Shown here: positions 39,709-48,055 of the stretch, piece by piece
Layout of the letters: every line of letters starts with the position of its first letter
Position numbering within the stretch: position 1 is the first letter of the stretch
NCBI GenBank assembly: GCA_004297225.1
Contig: SCUI01000011.1
Coordinates: 1 to 64,000, forward strand
Direction of reading: 5' to 3'
From: Lysobacteraceae bacterium
GTDB taxonomy: Bacteria > Pseudomonadota > Gammaproteobacteria > Xanthomonadales > Xanthomonadaceae
Length of the DNA: 64,000 nt
Program-made: the position numbers and the translations under genes
The notes under the pieces: generated by a model
What the model saw: the letters and a program-made list of their open reading frames with translations, nothing else
Told to the model about the DNA's origin: nothing
Database searches by the model: none

Positions 39709-41666
39709 GGTGTGCTCCGGGGTCCGTTGGCGGGGCGGTGCCGCCGCAACTCCCGCAGCAGCGCGAGGGTCGGGGGGCGAGGCTCCTGCTGGCCAGCGTA
39801 GCGCCAGTTGTTGAAACGGTGGATGAGCCGCTCGAGTTCATCCGCACCCGCCGGCCGGGCCCGCGCGACCCGTTCGGCCCAGGCCGAAGCGGATTCGTGC
39901 GGCGCGCGGCCCAAGCCGAACCGCGCATAGCGCCTGCCCAGCCGGTGCCAGGCACGCAGTACCGGATCGCGCTCGCGCCCGGCGCGAGCGGCCCGCCAGG
40001 CCATCCACAGCAGCGACAGCAGCGCGGTGCCGACGAACAGCGCGACCAGCCGCGCCGGCGGCAGATCGTCCACGCCGAGCGGCCGCAACAGTTGTCGTTG
40101 CCGCTCCGCGTCGAAGCCGAGCACGAAATCGTTCCATCCCCGCCGCAGCCAGTCGCCAAGGTCCATCACCGGTGTCAGGTTCGCCAGGCCGCCGAGCGCA
40201 CCGGCGCCGGGCGCGCGATCGGCAAGGGTGTCGTAGATCCGCTCTGGCGCGACCGCGGCGGTGGGATCGAAACGGACCCAGCCGCGTCCAGGCAGCCATG
40301 CTTCGGCCCAGGCGTGCGCGTCGGAATTGCGCACCAGCCAATAGTCGCCGATCGGATTGCGATAGCCACCGACGTAGCCGGTCACCACCCGCGCCGGGAT
40401 CCCGGCGGCGCGCATCAGCACGACGAATGCGCCCGCGAAGTGCTCGCAATAGCCCTGGCGATAGTCGAACAGGAATTCGTCGACCGCGTGGCGGCCCGGC
40501 AGCGGCGTCGCCAGCGTGTAGCCGAAGCCGTCGTTGATCATGCGCATTGCCCGCGCCACGATCGCGGCGTCGTCGGTGCCGGCGTCGCGGCGCCATTGCC
40601 GCGCGAGCGCGACGGTGCGCGGGTTGTAACCTTCAGGCAGGTCGAGCGCCGCGCGCCGCAGCGTCACCGGCAACTCGAGTGCGAATTCGGCCGGCGGTGC
40701 CGAACGCAGCCGCCACTGGCTGGCGCGATTGAGCGGTTGCAGTGCCTGCAGGCTGTAGTCGCGCGACAAGCGCGCGCCCCGGGGCGCCGCCAGCGGCAGG
40801 TCCAGCGCCACCAGCTGGCGGCGGTCCGTCGGTTCGACTTCCAGCTGGTAGTCCCAGCGCGTGTCGCTGCTGCGCACGACCGCTGGCGGCAGGTCGCGCA
40901 GCCAGCGCGACTGCGTCCAGCTGCGTCCGTCGTAATTCCACAGCACCGGCCCGCGCCAGTAGAGCTGTTCGCGCGCCGGCGTGGCGCCGAAGAACTGCGC
41001 GCGCAACGCGGTGCTGTCGTCGGTGAGGATGTCGATCCATTCGCCCGGCGACATGTCGTCGGACAGGCCGGGCCGCGCCATCGCCCGCTCGGGCACGCCC
41101 CACAACGGCGACGCCAGCCGCGGGAACAGCCAGAACGCGGCCAGCGCCAGCGGCAGCCCGAGCGCGACCAGCCGCAACACCATCGCCAGGCGCCGTGCCG
41201 GTGGCAACGTGCGCACGTCGCCGGATTCCAGTTCCGCCAGCCGCAGCAATGCCGCCAGTGCCAGCAGGGCTCCGGCCAGGCCCAGCGCCAGAGTGAGGGG
41301 ACCCTGGTCCAGCAGGAAGGTGGCGAACGGCGCGAACAGGGCGAAGCCGAGCAGGCTGCGGGCATCGCGCAAGCTCGAGGTTTCCGCGGGCTTGATCGCC
41401 AGCATCGCCGCCAGCAGCGCGCACGCGGTATCCCGCCCGAAGCGGAAATGCGCGGTGCCGAGGACGCCGGCCACCAGCGCCAGCCACAGCAGCAGGCGCA
41501 GCCAGCCGGGCAATGGCCGCGACCACGCTGCCGCGATCACCAGGGTCGCCGCCGCGCCGATGCCGGGGCCGAGCCAGCCCGGCAACTGCAGCAGCAGCGG
41601 CAACAGGCAAGCGGCTGCCGCCAGCAACGACCAGGCGCGCGCGCGGCGGTCGAGCGGCGGACTCAT
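39705..41666 (-). CDS. Transglutaminase-like membrane protein (DUF3488/TgpA-like)
   Basis: The 653-residue protein has five to six N-terminal membrane helices (about residues 10-195), a periplasmic domain with a transglutaminase-like Cys-His-Asp triad (GYCEHFAGAF near 405, NSDAHAWAEAW near 445, VRFDPTAAV near 460), one C-terminal helix (about 545-565) and a cytoplasmic DUF4129-like tail. It resembles TgpA of Pseudomonas aeruginosa. Its ATG overlaps the DUF58 gene stop and its stop overlaps slp. The natural substrate is unknown; cross-linking or processing of a periplasmic protein is the usual inference. Confidence 0.92.
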   Translation of the reverse strand: MSPPLDRRARAWSLLAAAACLLPLLLQLPGWLGPGIGAAATLVIAAAWSRPLPGWLRLLLWLALVAGVLGTAHFRFGRDTACALLAAMLAIKPAETSSLRDARSLLGFALFAPFATFLLDQGPLTLALGLAGALLALAALLRLAELESGDVRTLPPARRLAMVLRLVALGLPLALAAFWLFPRLASPLWGVPERAMARPGLSDDMSPGEWIDILTDDSTALRAQFFGATPAREQLYWRGPVLWNYDGRSWTQSRWLRDLPPAVVRSSDTRWDYQLEVEPTDRRQLVALDLPLAAPRGARLSRDYSLQALQPLNRASQWRLRSAPPAEFALELPVTLRRAALDLPEGYNPRTVALARQWRRDAGTDDAAIVARAMRMINDGFGYTLATPLPGRHAVDEFLFDYRQGYCEHFAGAFVVLMRAAGIPARVVTGYVGGYRNPIGDYWLVRNSDAHAWAEAWLPGRGWVRFDPTAAVAPERIYDTLADRAPGAGALGGLANLTPVMDLGDWLRRGWNDFVLGFDAERQRQLLRPLGVDDLPPARLVALFVGTALLSLLWMAWRAARAGRERDPVLRAWHRLGRRYARFGLGRAPHESASAWAERVARARPAGADELERLIHRFNNWRYAGQQEPRPPTLALLRELRRHRPANGPRSTP

Positions 41667-42607
41667 GGCGGCATCAACGCCAGTGCGCGCAGGCAGGCGT
41701 GGCGATGTGCATGGCCATTGCCGGGGCCGATCGGCGTTTGGCCCGGCAGCAACAGGCGATAGCGGCGGCCCTCGCGCTCGGCGTCGTCCACCCAGCGCGC
41801 AAGCCGGCGGATGCGCGCCTCGCGATCCAGCGGCGACAACTGGTTCCAGTCCAGCACGAAGTCGTTGCCGAGTGGTTGCTCGTACTCGCGCACCAGCAGG
41901 GTGTCGCGCCGCGCCGACGGCTTCCACGCGATCGCCCGGCGCGGATCGCCACGGCGGTAGCTGCGCAGGTGGTGGACGTCGTCGCCCGCCGGATGCAGGC
42001 GGGCGGTCGCGGCCGCGCCAACGCCATGCGGCAAGGGGGGCGCGCTTGTCTCCGGCGCGGGGTACACCAGCAGGGCCTCGCGCGGCCACGCGTAGGCCCA
42101 GGCGCGGGCGAGGCCGAGCGGGCGCGTGGTCGAGATCCGCAACCGGCCCACGTCGAGCCAGCCGCGCCGCGTGGTCGGCAATTGCAGGGTGGCCTGGCCG
42201 CTGCCATCGGCGAGCGACAACACTGCGCTGGCCACGTCGGTCTCGACGCGAAGGCCGCGCCGTGGCCTGCCGGGCGCGGCGCGCGCGTGCACGCGTACCG
42301 CCAGCGGCATGCCCGCCGGCACCGGTTCGGCACTGACGGCATCGAGCACCAGCCCGGTCAGCTGCAGGTGCGCGGCCAGCAGGCTGGCGTTGCCTGCACC
42401 GGCCATCAGCAATGCCAGCAGCAGCGCGGGATTGTTGTTGTAGTTGAGCGCGCCCAGGCCCATCACCAGCAGCGACACGGCGAAGAACAGGCCGAAGCGG
42501 GTCGGCAACACGTAGACCCGCCGGCGGTCCAGGTGCACCGGCAGCGCCTCCGGCCGGCGCGGACGCGCCCAGCCACGGAAGCGCTCGCGCCACGCGGCCG
42601 CGGGCAT
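41663..42607 (-). CDS. DUF58 domain membrane protein
   Basis: The 314-residue protein has two N-terminal membrane helices (LFFAVSLLVMGLGALNYNNN and ALLLALLMAGAGNASLLAAHL) followed by a beta region and the DUF58 core RLHPAGDDVHHLRSYRRGDPRRAIAWKPSARRD near residues 195-230. DUF58 proteins are coupled to MoxR ATPases and often contain a von Willebrand-like fold. It overlaps the moxR-like gene by one base and the transglutaminase gene by four. The function is unknown beyond this association. Confidence 0.9.
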   Translation of the reverse strand: MPAAAWRERFRGWARPRRPEALPVHLDRRRVYVLPTRFGLFFAVSLLVMGLGALNYNNNPALLLALLMAGAGNASLLAAHLQLTGLVLDAVSAEPVPAGMPLAVRVHARAAPGRPRRGLRVETDVASAVLSLADGSGQATLQLPTTRRGWLDVGRLRISTTRPLGLARAWAYAWPREALLVYPAPETSAPPLPHGVGAAATARLHPAGDDVHHLRSYRRGDPRRAIAWKPSARRDTLLVREYEQPLGNDFVLDWNQLSPLDREARIRRLARWVDDAEREGRRYRLLLPGQTPIGPGNGHAHRHACLRALALMPP

Positions 42608-43563
42608 CAGTCCACCGGGACGGCGTGCAGGATCGCGCGCGCCAGGTCGAGCGGGTCGCCGCCATCGGCATCGGCCAGCAGGCGATGCGCGGCCAGCTGC
42701 ACGAACAGCACCTGCACGTCGTCCGGCAGCACATGGGCGCGGGAGCGCAGCAGCGCATGCGCCCGTGCCGCGCGCAGCAAGGCGATGCCGGCGCGTGGCG
42801 ACAGGCCGACGCGCACCCCGGGATGCTGGCGGCTGCGCGCGAGCAGCGCCTGCACGTAGTCGAGCAAGGCCTCGCTGGCGTGGATCGCGCCGACCGCCTG
42901 GCGCAGCGCCAGCACGTCGGGCGCGTGCAGCACGGGTGTCGCCTGCGCGATCAACTCGCGCCGATCGGCGCCGGCCAGCAGCGCACGTTCGGCTTCCTCG
43001 CCGGGATAGCCCAGGGTCAAGCGCAACAGGAAGCGGTCCAGCTGCGAATCGGGCAACGGATAGGTTCCCGACAGGTCCACCGGGTTCTGGGTGGCGATGA
43101 CGAAGAACGGATCGGGCAAGGGGTGGGTGGTCCCGTCCACCGTCACCTGGTGTTCGGCCATCGCTTCCAGCAACGCGCTTTGCGTGCGCGGCGGCGCGCG
43201 ATTGATCTCGTCGGCGAGCAGCACGTGCGCGAACACCGGGCCGGGATGGAACTCGAAGCGCCGCGCCTGCGCGTCGAACACCGAGACGCCGACGATGTCG
43301 GACGGCAACAGGTCCGAAGTGAACTGCACGCGCTGGAAGCCAAGGCCCAGGGTCGCGGCGAGGGCGTGGGCGAGGGTGGTCTTGCCCAGGCCCGGCAGGT
43401 CCTCGATCAGCAGGTGGCCGTCCGACAGCAGCGCGACGAACGCCAGGTCCACCTCGCGCGGCTTGCCCAGCACCAGGCCGTTGACCTGCGACAACGCGTC
43501 GCGAAGCGCCGTTCGCAAGGCCTCGGGTAGCATGGCGCCCGCCATGGGTGTTGCCGCCGACAT
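42607..43563 (-). CDS. MoxR family AAA+ ATPase
   Basis: The 318-residue ATPase has Walker A LPGLGKTTL near residue 58, the MoxR signature QRVQFTSDLLPSDIVGVSV, Walker B LLADEINRAPP near 122, and sensor IATQNPVDLSGTYPLP. MoxR proteins act as chaperones for assembling complexes, usually with DUF58/VWA partners. A strong AGGAGG precedes the ATG at 43563. It starts the four-gene operon MoxR-DUF58-transglutaminase-Slp on the minus strand, all linked by 1-4 base overlaps. It is divergent from the GT39 gene, 47 bases away. Confidence 0.93.
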   Translation of the reverse strand: MSAATPMAGAMLPEALRTALRDALSQVNGLVLGKPREVDLAFVALLSDGHLLIEDLPGLGKTTLAHALAATLGLGFQRVQFTSDLLPSDIVGVSVFDAQARRFEFHPGPVFAHVLLADEINRAPPRTQSALLEAMAEHQVTVDGTTHPLPDPFFVIATQNPVDLSGTYPLPDSQLDRFLLRLTLGYPGEEAERALLAGADRRELIAQATPVLHAPDVLALRQAVGAIHASEALLDYVQALLARSRQHPGVRVGLSPRAGIALLRAARAHALLRSRAHVLPDDVQVLFVQLAAHRLLADADGGDPLDLARAILHAVPVD

Positions 43564-43610
43564 GCGCACCTCCTCACGACTGGTCCCCCGAGTGTAACGA
43601 GGCCCCACGC

Positions 43611-45464
43611 ATGCGGGTAACGATGGTGTCGAGACGCTGGTTCCTCGCCCTGTGGGCGGGCCTGCTGCTGGCCAAGCTGTTGCTGGCGGCGCGGCTGCCG
43701 CTGTTCGTCGACGAGGCGTTCTACTGGCAGGAGGGGATGCATCCGGCCTGGGCCTATTCCGACCTGCCGGCGCTGACCGCCTGGCTGGCGCGGCTGGGTA
43801 CCGCGATCGGCGGCGAGCACCCGCTCGCGCTGCGCATGCCGTTCCTGCTGCTGTCGGCCTTGCTGCCGTGGCTGGTGCAGCGCATCGCCGCGCGCGAGTT
43901 CGGCCAGGCCGCCGGCTGGCAGGCGGGCAGTTACGCGATGCTGCTGCCGCTGGCCGGCACCCTCGGCCTGATGGCGCTGCCGGACGTGCCGATGGTGCTG
44001 GCAACGTTGCTGTGCATGGATGCCGGCACCCGGCTGCTGCGCGGCGTCACCGCCGGCGCGGCGCTGGAACTGGCACTTGGGCTGGCGATCGGGGCGCTGT
44101 GCCACTACCGGTTCATCGCCGTCATTGGCGTTGGCGCGCTGGCCTTGATGCTGCTGCCGGCCGGACGCCAGGTCCTGCGCGACCCGCGGGTGATCGTCGC
44201 GCTGGCGTTCGGGGTGGTGGCATGGATCCCGCTGCTGGGCTGGAACTACTTCAACGCCGAGGCTGGCCTGCGCTTCCAGCTGCTCGACCGCCACCCGTGG
44301 GCGTTCCACGCCGATGGTGCATGGTTCCTGCTCGAGCAGGCGCTGCTGGTGACGCCGCTGCTGTTCGCCGCATTGCTGCTCGCCGCGTGGCGGCAGTGGC
44401 GCGGCGGGTCCACCGTCACCCGCTATTTCGCGCTGCTGGGCGCATTGATGATCGGCGGCTTCTTCGTGCTCGGCTTCTTCGCCGACACCGAGCGCGTGAG
44501 CTTCCACTGGCCGCTGCCGGGCTGGTTCGCGCTGCTGCCGCTGCTGCCCGGCGTGCTTCGCGGCTGGCCGACGTGGCTGCGCCGCTCGACCGCGGCGATC
44601 GCCGGGCTCGGCTTGCTGTCGCTGCTGGGCTACTACGCCGCGGTGTCCAGCCCTGCCTTGCGCGCGCAGGCCTCGGACACCAAGGCCTATCCGGCGAACT
44701 TCGCCGGTTGGCAACCGCTGGCCCGGGCCGTGCGCGCGCAGCGCGCGACCATGCCGGCCGACACGGTGCTGCTGGCGGACAACTTCAAGATCGGCGCCGA
44801 GCTCGGGTTCGCGCTGCAGGACCCCGACATCCCGGTGCTGCCGCATCCGCTCAACGCCAAGCACGGCCGCGCGCCGCAACTGGCACTGTGGGGCCTGCGC
44901 GTGGACCGGCGCGAGGCGCTGGGTGCGCATCCGGTGTTGCTGGTGGTCGGCGCCACCGAGGTCGAGTACAAGCACCTGCTCGAGCGCTACCACGCGTTGT
45001 GCGGGATGCTCGGGCCGTTGCCTGCGCCGCGGGTCGTGTCCACCGACCACGGCCGCCAGCGCTTCCTGCTGTTCGCGCTGCAACGCCAGCGTGCGGCCGG
45101 CCCGTGCACGACGCCGGCGATGGGCTGGATCGACGTGCCCGCGCCCGGCGCCACGGTGGGCCGGCGCTTCGATGTCGGCGGCTGGGCATTCAAGGATGGC
45201 GTGGGCATCGAATCGGTCGAGGTCACGCTCGACGGCGACGTCGTCGCCACCGCGGACTACGGCGATCCGCAACAGCACGTGGCCGCGTTCTGGAAGATCT
45301 CGACCGATGCGGCGCATCCTCGCGTCGGCTTCCGCGCCGCGGTCGAGTTGCCGCCCGGCAGCGCCGGCACGCACTGGCTGGGCCTGCGCCTGCACGGCAG
45401 GGACGGCAGCGTCGAAGCGTGGCCCGAACAGCGCCTCCACGTCCGCGACGGGGGCGCGCGGTAA
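43611..45464 (+). CDS. GT39-type membrane glycosyltransferase with C-terminal beta domain
   Basis: The 617-residue protein has about ten membrane helices and the ArnT/PMT-like periplasmic catalytic signature near the N-terminus (RLPLFVDEAFYWQEGMHPAWAYSDLPALTAWL, with the DE pair near residue 35 and the second acid in YSD). Such enzymes move a sugar from a polyprenyl-phosphate donor to lipid A, a glycan or protein. Residues 370-470 form a soluble region that includes DTVLLADNFKIGAELGFAL. The last about 110 residues (GWIDVPAPGATVGRRFDVGGWAFKDG...) look like a separate beta-sandwich domain, not standard for the family. GAGG precedes the ATG. The acceptor is unknown. Confidence 0.85.
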   Translation: MRVTMVSRRWFLALWAGLLLAKLLLAARLPLFVDEAFYWQEGMHPAWAYSDLPALTAWLARLGTAIGGEHPLALRMPFLLLSALLPWLVQRIAAREFGQAAGWQAGSYAMLLPLAGTLGLMALPDVPMVLATLLCMDAGTRLLRGVTAGAALELALGLAIGALCHYRFIAVIGVGALALMLLPAGRQVLRDPRVIVALAFGVVAWIPLLGWNYFNAEAGLRFQLLDRHPWAFHADGAWFLLEQALLVTPLLFAALLLAAWRQWRGGSTVTRYFALLGALMIGGFFVLGFFADTERVSFHWPLPGWFALLPLLPGVLRGWPTWLRRSTAAIAGLGLLSLLGYYAAVSSPALRAQASDTKAYPANFAGWQPLARAVRAQRATMPADTVLLADNFKIGAELGFALQDPDIPVLPHPLNAKHGRAPQLALWGLRVDRREALGAHPVLLVVGATEVEYKHLLERYHALCGMLGPLPAPRVVSTDHGRQRFLLFALQRQRAAGPCTTPAMGWIDVPAPGATVGRRFDVGGWAFKDGVGIESVEVTLDGDVVATADYGDPQQHVAAFWKISTDAAHPRVGFRAAVELPPGSAGTHWLGLRLHGRDGSVEAWPEQRLHVRDGGAR

Positions 45465-45473
45465 CGGCGAGGC

Positions 45474-46160
45474 TCAGCGCTGCGCCACCAGCACCTGGCG
45501 GGCGTGGCCGAGGAACGGGCGGGGTGGCGACCACAGCGCCGCGTGCGCGAACCCGGCGGCGCGCACGCGCGCGGGCAGGTCGGCGCCGTAATCGCGGTAC
45601 ACCAGTACCGCGCCGGGACCGCGCAGGCGATCGCCGTGGTAGGCGGGAGGCAGCAGGTGCTCGACCTGTCCCCCCTCGTTCCGTGCGCGCTCCACGGTCG
45701 CCGGCGCATCGTTCATCGGCACGGTGAACAGCAACCAGCCGCCGGGCGCGAGCACGCGATGCAGTTCGCGGAAGCCGGCGGCGTCGTCGGGCACGTGTTC
45801 GAACACCTCCGTGGAGGTGCACAGGTCGAAGCTGGCCTCGGCGAAGCTCAGCGCCTGCACGTCCTCGCAACGGATACCGTCGCGGCTGCCGCCGGGCTCG
45901 ACGCCGTCCAGGTATTCGCTGGTCGTCGTGGTGCGGCAGCGTGCACGCAACCAGCGCGGCACCGGGCCGACGGTGGACAGCTCGTAGGCGCGTCGCGTGG
46001 CGAGGGCGGGCACATGCGCGCGGATGGCGGCCAGCAGCGACAGGTGCACGGGAGTACCGCGGCAGCGCAGGCAGCGCACGTGCATCTCGTCCGCGCCCCA
46101 GCCCAGCAGCAACGACGGCCCGCAGGCCGGGCAGCGGAATCCGCGGACGGCAGGCCTCAC
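45474..46160 (-). CDS. Zinc-ribbon class I SAM methyltransferase
   Basis: The 228-residue protein starts with GTG at 46160 (VRPAVRGFRCPACGPSLLLG), giving a zinc ribbon with CPAC near residue 10 and CLRC near 31, then a class I methyltransferase domain (EYLDGVEPGGSRDGIRCEDVQALSFAEASFDLCTSTEVFEHVPD and LHRVLAPGGWLLFTVP). The usual N-terminal SAM glycine motif is weak. Zinc-ribbon plus methyltransferase layout is seen in RlmA-type rRNA enzymes, but overall similarity is low, so the substrate is open. The GTG overlaps the maf stop by four bases, coupling it to maf. Confidence 0.82.
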   Translation of the reverse strand: MRPAVRGFRCPACGPSLLLGWGADEMHVRCLRCRGTPVHLSLLAAIRAHVPALATRRAYELSTVGPVPRWLRARCRTTTTSEYLDGVEPGGSRDGIRCEDVQALSFAEASFDLCTSTEVFEHVPDDAAGFRELHRVLAPGGWLLFTVPMNDAPATVERARNEGGQVEHLLPPAYHGDRLRGPGAVLVYRDYGADLPARVRAAGFAHAALWSPPRPFLGHARQVLVAQR

Positions 46161-46732
46161 GGCAGCACGAACCCCGCCTGGCGCAGCAGGCGGGCGGTAT
46201 CGATCAGCGACAGCCCGACCAGCGCCGTGGGGTCGCGGGTCTCGATCGCCTCGAACAGGGCGATGCCCAGGCCTTCGGACTTGAAGCTGCCGGCGCAATC
46301 CCAGGGCTGCTCGGCATCGATGTATCGCTGGATCTCGTCCTCCCGCAGCCGGCGGAAGCGGACCCGGGTGATGTCCTGCGCCTCGAGCAGGCGACCGTCG
46401 CCGTGGGCCAGGCAGATGGCTGTATGGAACCGGACCTCGCGGCCGGACATGGCCGCCAGCTGGGCCAGCGCCGGCCCGGGGCCGCCGGGCTTGCCCAGCG
46501 GCCTGCCGTCCAGCTCGGCGATCTGGTCGGATCCCAGCACCCAGGCATCGCCGGCGCCGCGGGCGACGGAACGGGCCTTGTCCGCGGCCAGGCGCCGGGC
46601 CAGGGCCTCCGGAACCTCGCCGGGCAGGGGTGTCTCGTCGGCCTCGGGGCGCACGGTCTCGAACGGCAGGCGCAGCCGCGCCAGCAGTTCCCGGCGGTAT
46701 GGCGAGGTGGAAGCCAGGACCAGCCGCGGCAT
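46157..46732 (-). CDS. Maf/YceF-type nucleotide pyrophosphatase
   Basis: The 191-residue product has the Maf N-terminus MPRLVLASTSPYRRELLARL, the ADKARSVA basic motif, GSDQIAELDGRPLGKP and CAGSFKSEGLGIALFE. The SFKSEGLG form belongs to the YceF branch, which in E. coli removes 7-methyl-GTP from the nucleotide pool, rather than to the dTTP/UTP-specific YhdE branch. Its position beside yceD-rpmF is the same as in E. coli (although divergent here), which supports YceF. It overlaps the downstream methyltransferase and follows a small membrane protein gene by two bases. Confidence 0.92.
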   Translation of the reverse strand: MPRLVLASTSPYRRELLARLRLPFETVRPEADETPLPGEVPEALARRLAADKARSVARGAGDAWVLGSDQIAELDGRPLGKPGGPGPALAQLAAMSGREVRFHTAICLAHGDGRLLEAQDITRVRFRRLREDEIQRYIDAEQPWDCAGSFKSEGLGIALFEAIETRDPTALVGLSLIDTARLLRQAGFVLP

Positions 46733-46734
46733 GT

Positions 46735-47097
46735 TCAGTGCACGGTCGGGCTGCGGGCGCGGTCGATCCGGGCCAGTTGCTGGTCGATCCGGCGGCGGCC
46801 GTCGTCGATCGAGTCGCGCACCTGCGCCAGCTGCTCCAGCGATGCCTCCTGACCATGCTGCTGCAGCCACAGCCGTTGCCGCAGCATCTCCTGCATCGCG
46901 TCCTGGACCGGATTGCCCCCGCTGCCGGCGATTGCCTCGATCTCGGCCCGCGCGGTCCGCAGCCGCGCCTCCAGGGCGTCGGCGGCGTCCAGTACCTGGG
47001 CCAGGGCACGCTGGCGGCGGCCGCCTCGGCGGCGCAGCGCGAACAGCAGCAGGGCGGCCAGCGCCAGCAGCAGCAACAGCACGTAAATTGCGGTCAA
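46735..47097 (-). CDS. Small membrane-anchored hypothetical protein
   Basis: A 120-residue protein begins with one hydrophobic helix (LTAIYVLLLLLALAALLLFAL) followed by RRRGGRRQR and a long charged, probably coiled-coil tail rich in Arg, Gln and Ala. I do not recognise a family. The start is uncertain: TTG at 47097 places the helix at the N-terminus, but it has no Shine-Dalgarno. It ends two bases before the maf ATG, so it is the first gene of a small minus-strand operon with maf and the zinc-ribbon methyltransferase. Divergent yceD starts 123 bases away. Confidence 0.65.
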   Translation of the reverse strand: MTAIYVLLLLLALAALLLFALRRRGGRRQRALAQVLDAADALEARLRTARAEIEAIAGSGGNPVQDAMQEMLRQRLWLQQHGQEASLEQLAQVRDSIDDGRRRIDQQLARIDRARSPTVH

Positions 47098-47181
47098 GGG
47101 CAGGGGCCGGGCCGGGTGGAGGCCCAGTCTGCCGTGCGCCCGCGCGAGCGGCAAATCCCCCGTCGCGGCAAGGACTTGGGT

Positions 47182-47210
47182 TTGACAGCAAGGGTCGGTC
47201 CCTCTAACAT
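47182..47210 (+). promoter_or_regulatory. Promoter of yceD-rpmF
   Basis: A consensus -35 TTGACA (47182-47187) and -10 TAACAT (47205-47210) are separated by 17 bases. The expected start near 47217 is only about four bases before the yceD ATG. Confidence 0.85.
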
Positions 47211-47220
47211 TTCGTCGCTT

Positions 47221-47793
47221 ATGTCCGCGGATTCGCACGAGTCTCGGCCTGGCGTGGCCAACACGGCCCGACTGCCCGGGGCGCTGGATGCATGGCGCAT
47301 GGTGGCCGCACGGCGGGGTTTCGAAGGAACCCTGCCGTTGTCGTCCATGGAACGCCTGCGCGAGGTGCTGTGCGACACCGAGGGCGAAATCGGTTACGTG
47401 ATCGCGTTCGACCGCGACGCGCTGCAGGTGCCATACGTCGAGCTGCGGGTGCAGGCGGCGTTGCCGCTGACCTGCCAGCGCTCGTTGCAGCGCTTCGTGC
47501 AGCCGGTCCAGCTGGTGCAGCGGCTGGCGTTGCTGGAAGCGGGCACGGACGTCGAGGCGGCGGAAGCCGGCTTGCCGGAAGGCTACGAAGCGCTGCTGGT
47601 GCCGCCCGACGGTACCGTGCAGCCGGCGGAGCTGATCGAGGACGAGTTGATCCTCGCGGTTCCGGTGGTGCCGGTCGCCCCGGGCAGCGAGGCCGTCGAG
47701 CAGGACTGGCCCTTGCCGGGGACCGAGGCGGGTGAAGAGCTGGAAAAGGCCAATCCGTTCGCGGCATTGGCGGCGCTGAAGAAGCGCGAATGA
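47221..47793 (+). CDS. yceD: YceD/DUF177 protein (23S rRNA accumulation)
   Basis: The 190-residue protein belongs to DUF177; E. coli and plant homologues are needed for normal 23S rRNA accumulation. Features are the core LRVQAALPLTCQRSLQRFVQPVQ (near residues 80-100, with C-Q-R as in the family), the acidic C-terminal half DEELIL-like segment EDELILAVPVVPV and the terminal ANPFAALAALKKRE, typical of the family. There is no Shine-Dalgarno in front of the ATG, and the promoter is so close that the mRNA is probably leaderless. It precedes rpmF, the universal neighbour. Confidence 0.92.
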   Translation: MSADSHESRPGVANTARLPGALDAWRMVAARRGFEGTLPLSSMERLREVLCDTEGEIGYVIAFDRDALQVPYVELRVQAALPLTCQRSLQRFVQPVQLVQRLALLEAGTDVEAAEAGLPEGYEALLVPPDGTVQPAELIEDELILAVPVVPVAPGSEAVEQDWPLPGTEAGEELEKANPFAALAALKKRE

Positions 47794-47853
47794 AACAAGG
47801 CGTCGCCGGAACGGTTCCGGCGGCAATGAAGCAATCGAAGCTGGAGCAATCCC

Positions 47854-48048
47854 ATGGCTGTGCAGAAGTCCCGAGTCTCCCCGTCCCGCCGCGGCATGCG
47901 CCGCGCCCATGACGCGCTGAGCGCCAAGCAGCTGGCCACCGACCCGACCTCGGGCGAGACCCACCTGCGCCACCACGTCACCGCCGACGGCTACTACCGC
48001 GGCAAGCAGGTCGTGGCGCCGAAGACCAAGATCGTCGAAGAAGACTGA
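47854..48048 (+). CDS. rpmF: 50S ribosomal protein L32
   Basis: L32 is a small component of the large ribosomal subunit. The 64-residue product starts [22 protein letters not shown], the family signature, and ends [12 protein letters not shown]; it lacks the zinc-binding Cys pairs and so is the Cys-free form. GGAG stands nine bases before the ATG. A 7-bp hairpin (47805-47821) lies between yceD and rpmF. fabH follows seven bases later without plsX. Confidence 0.97.
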   Translation: MAVQKSRVSPSRRGMRRAHDALSAKQLATDPTSGETHLRHHVTADGYYRGKQVVAPKTKIVEED

Positions 48049-48055
48049 TCCCGAG

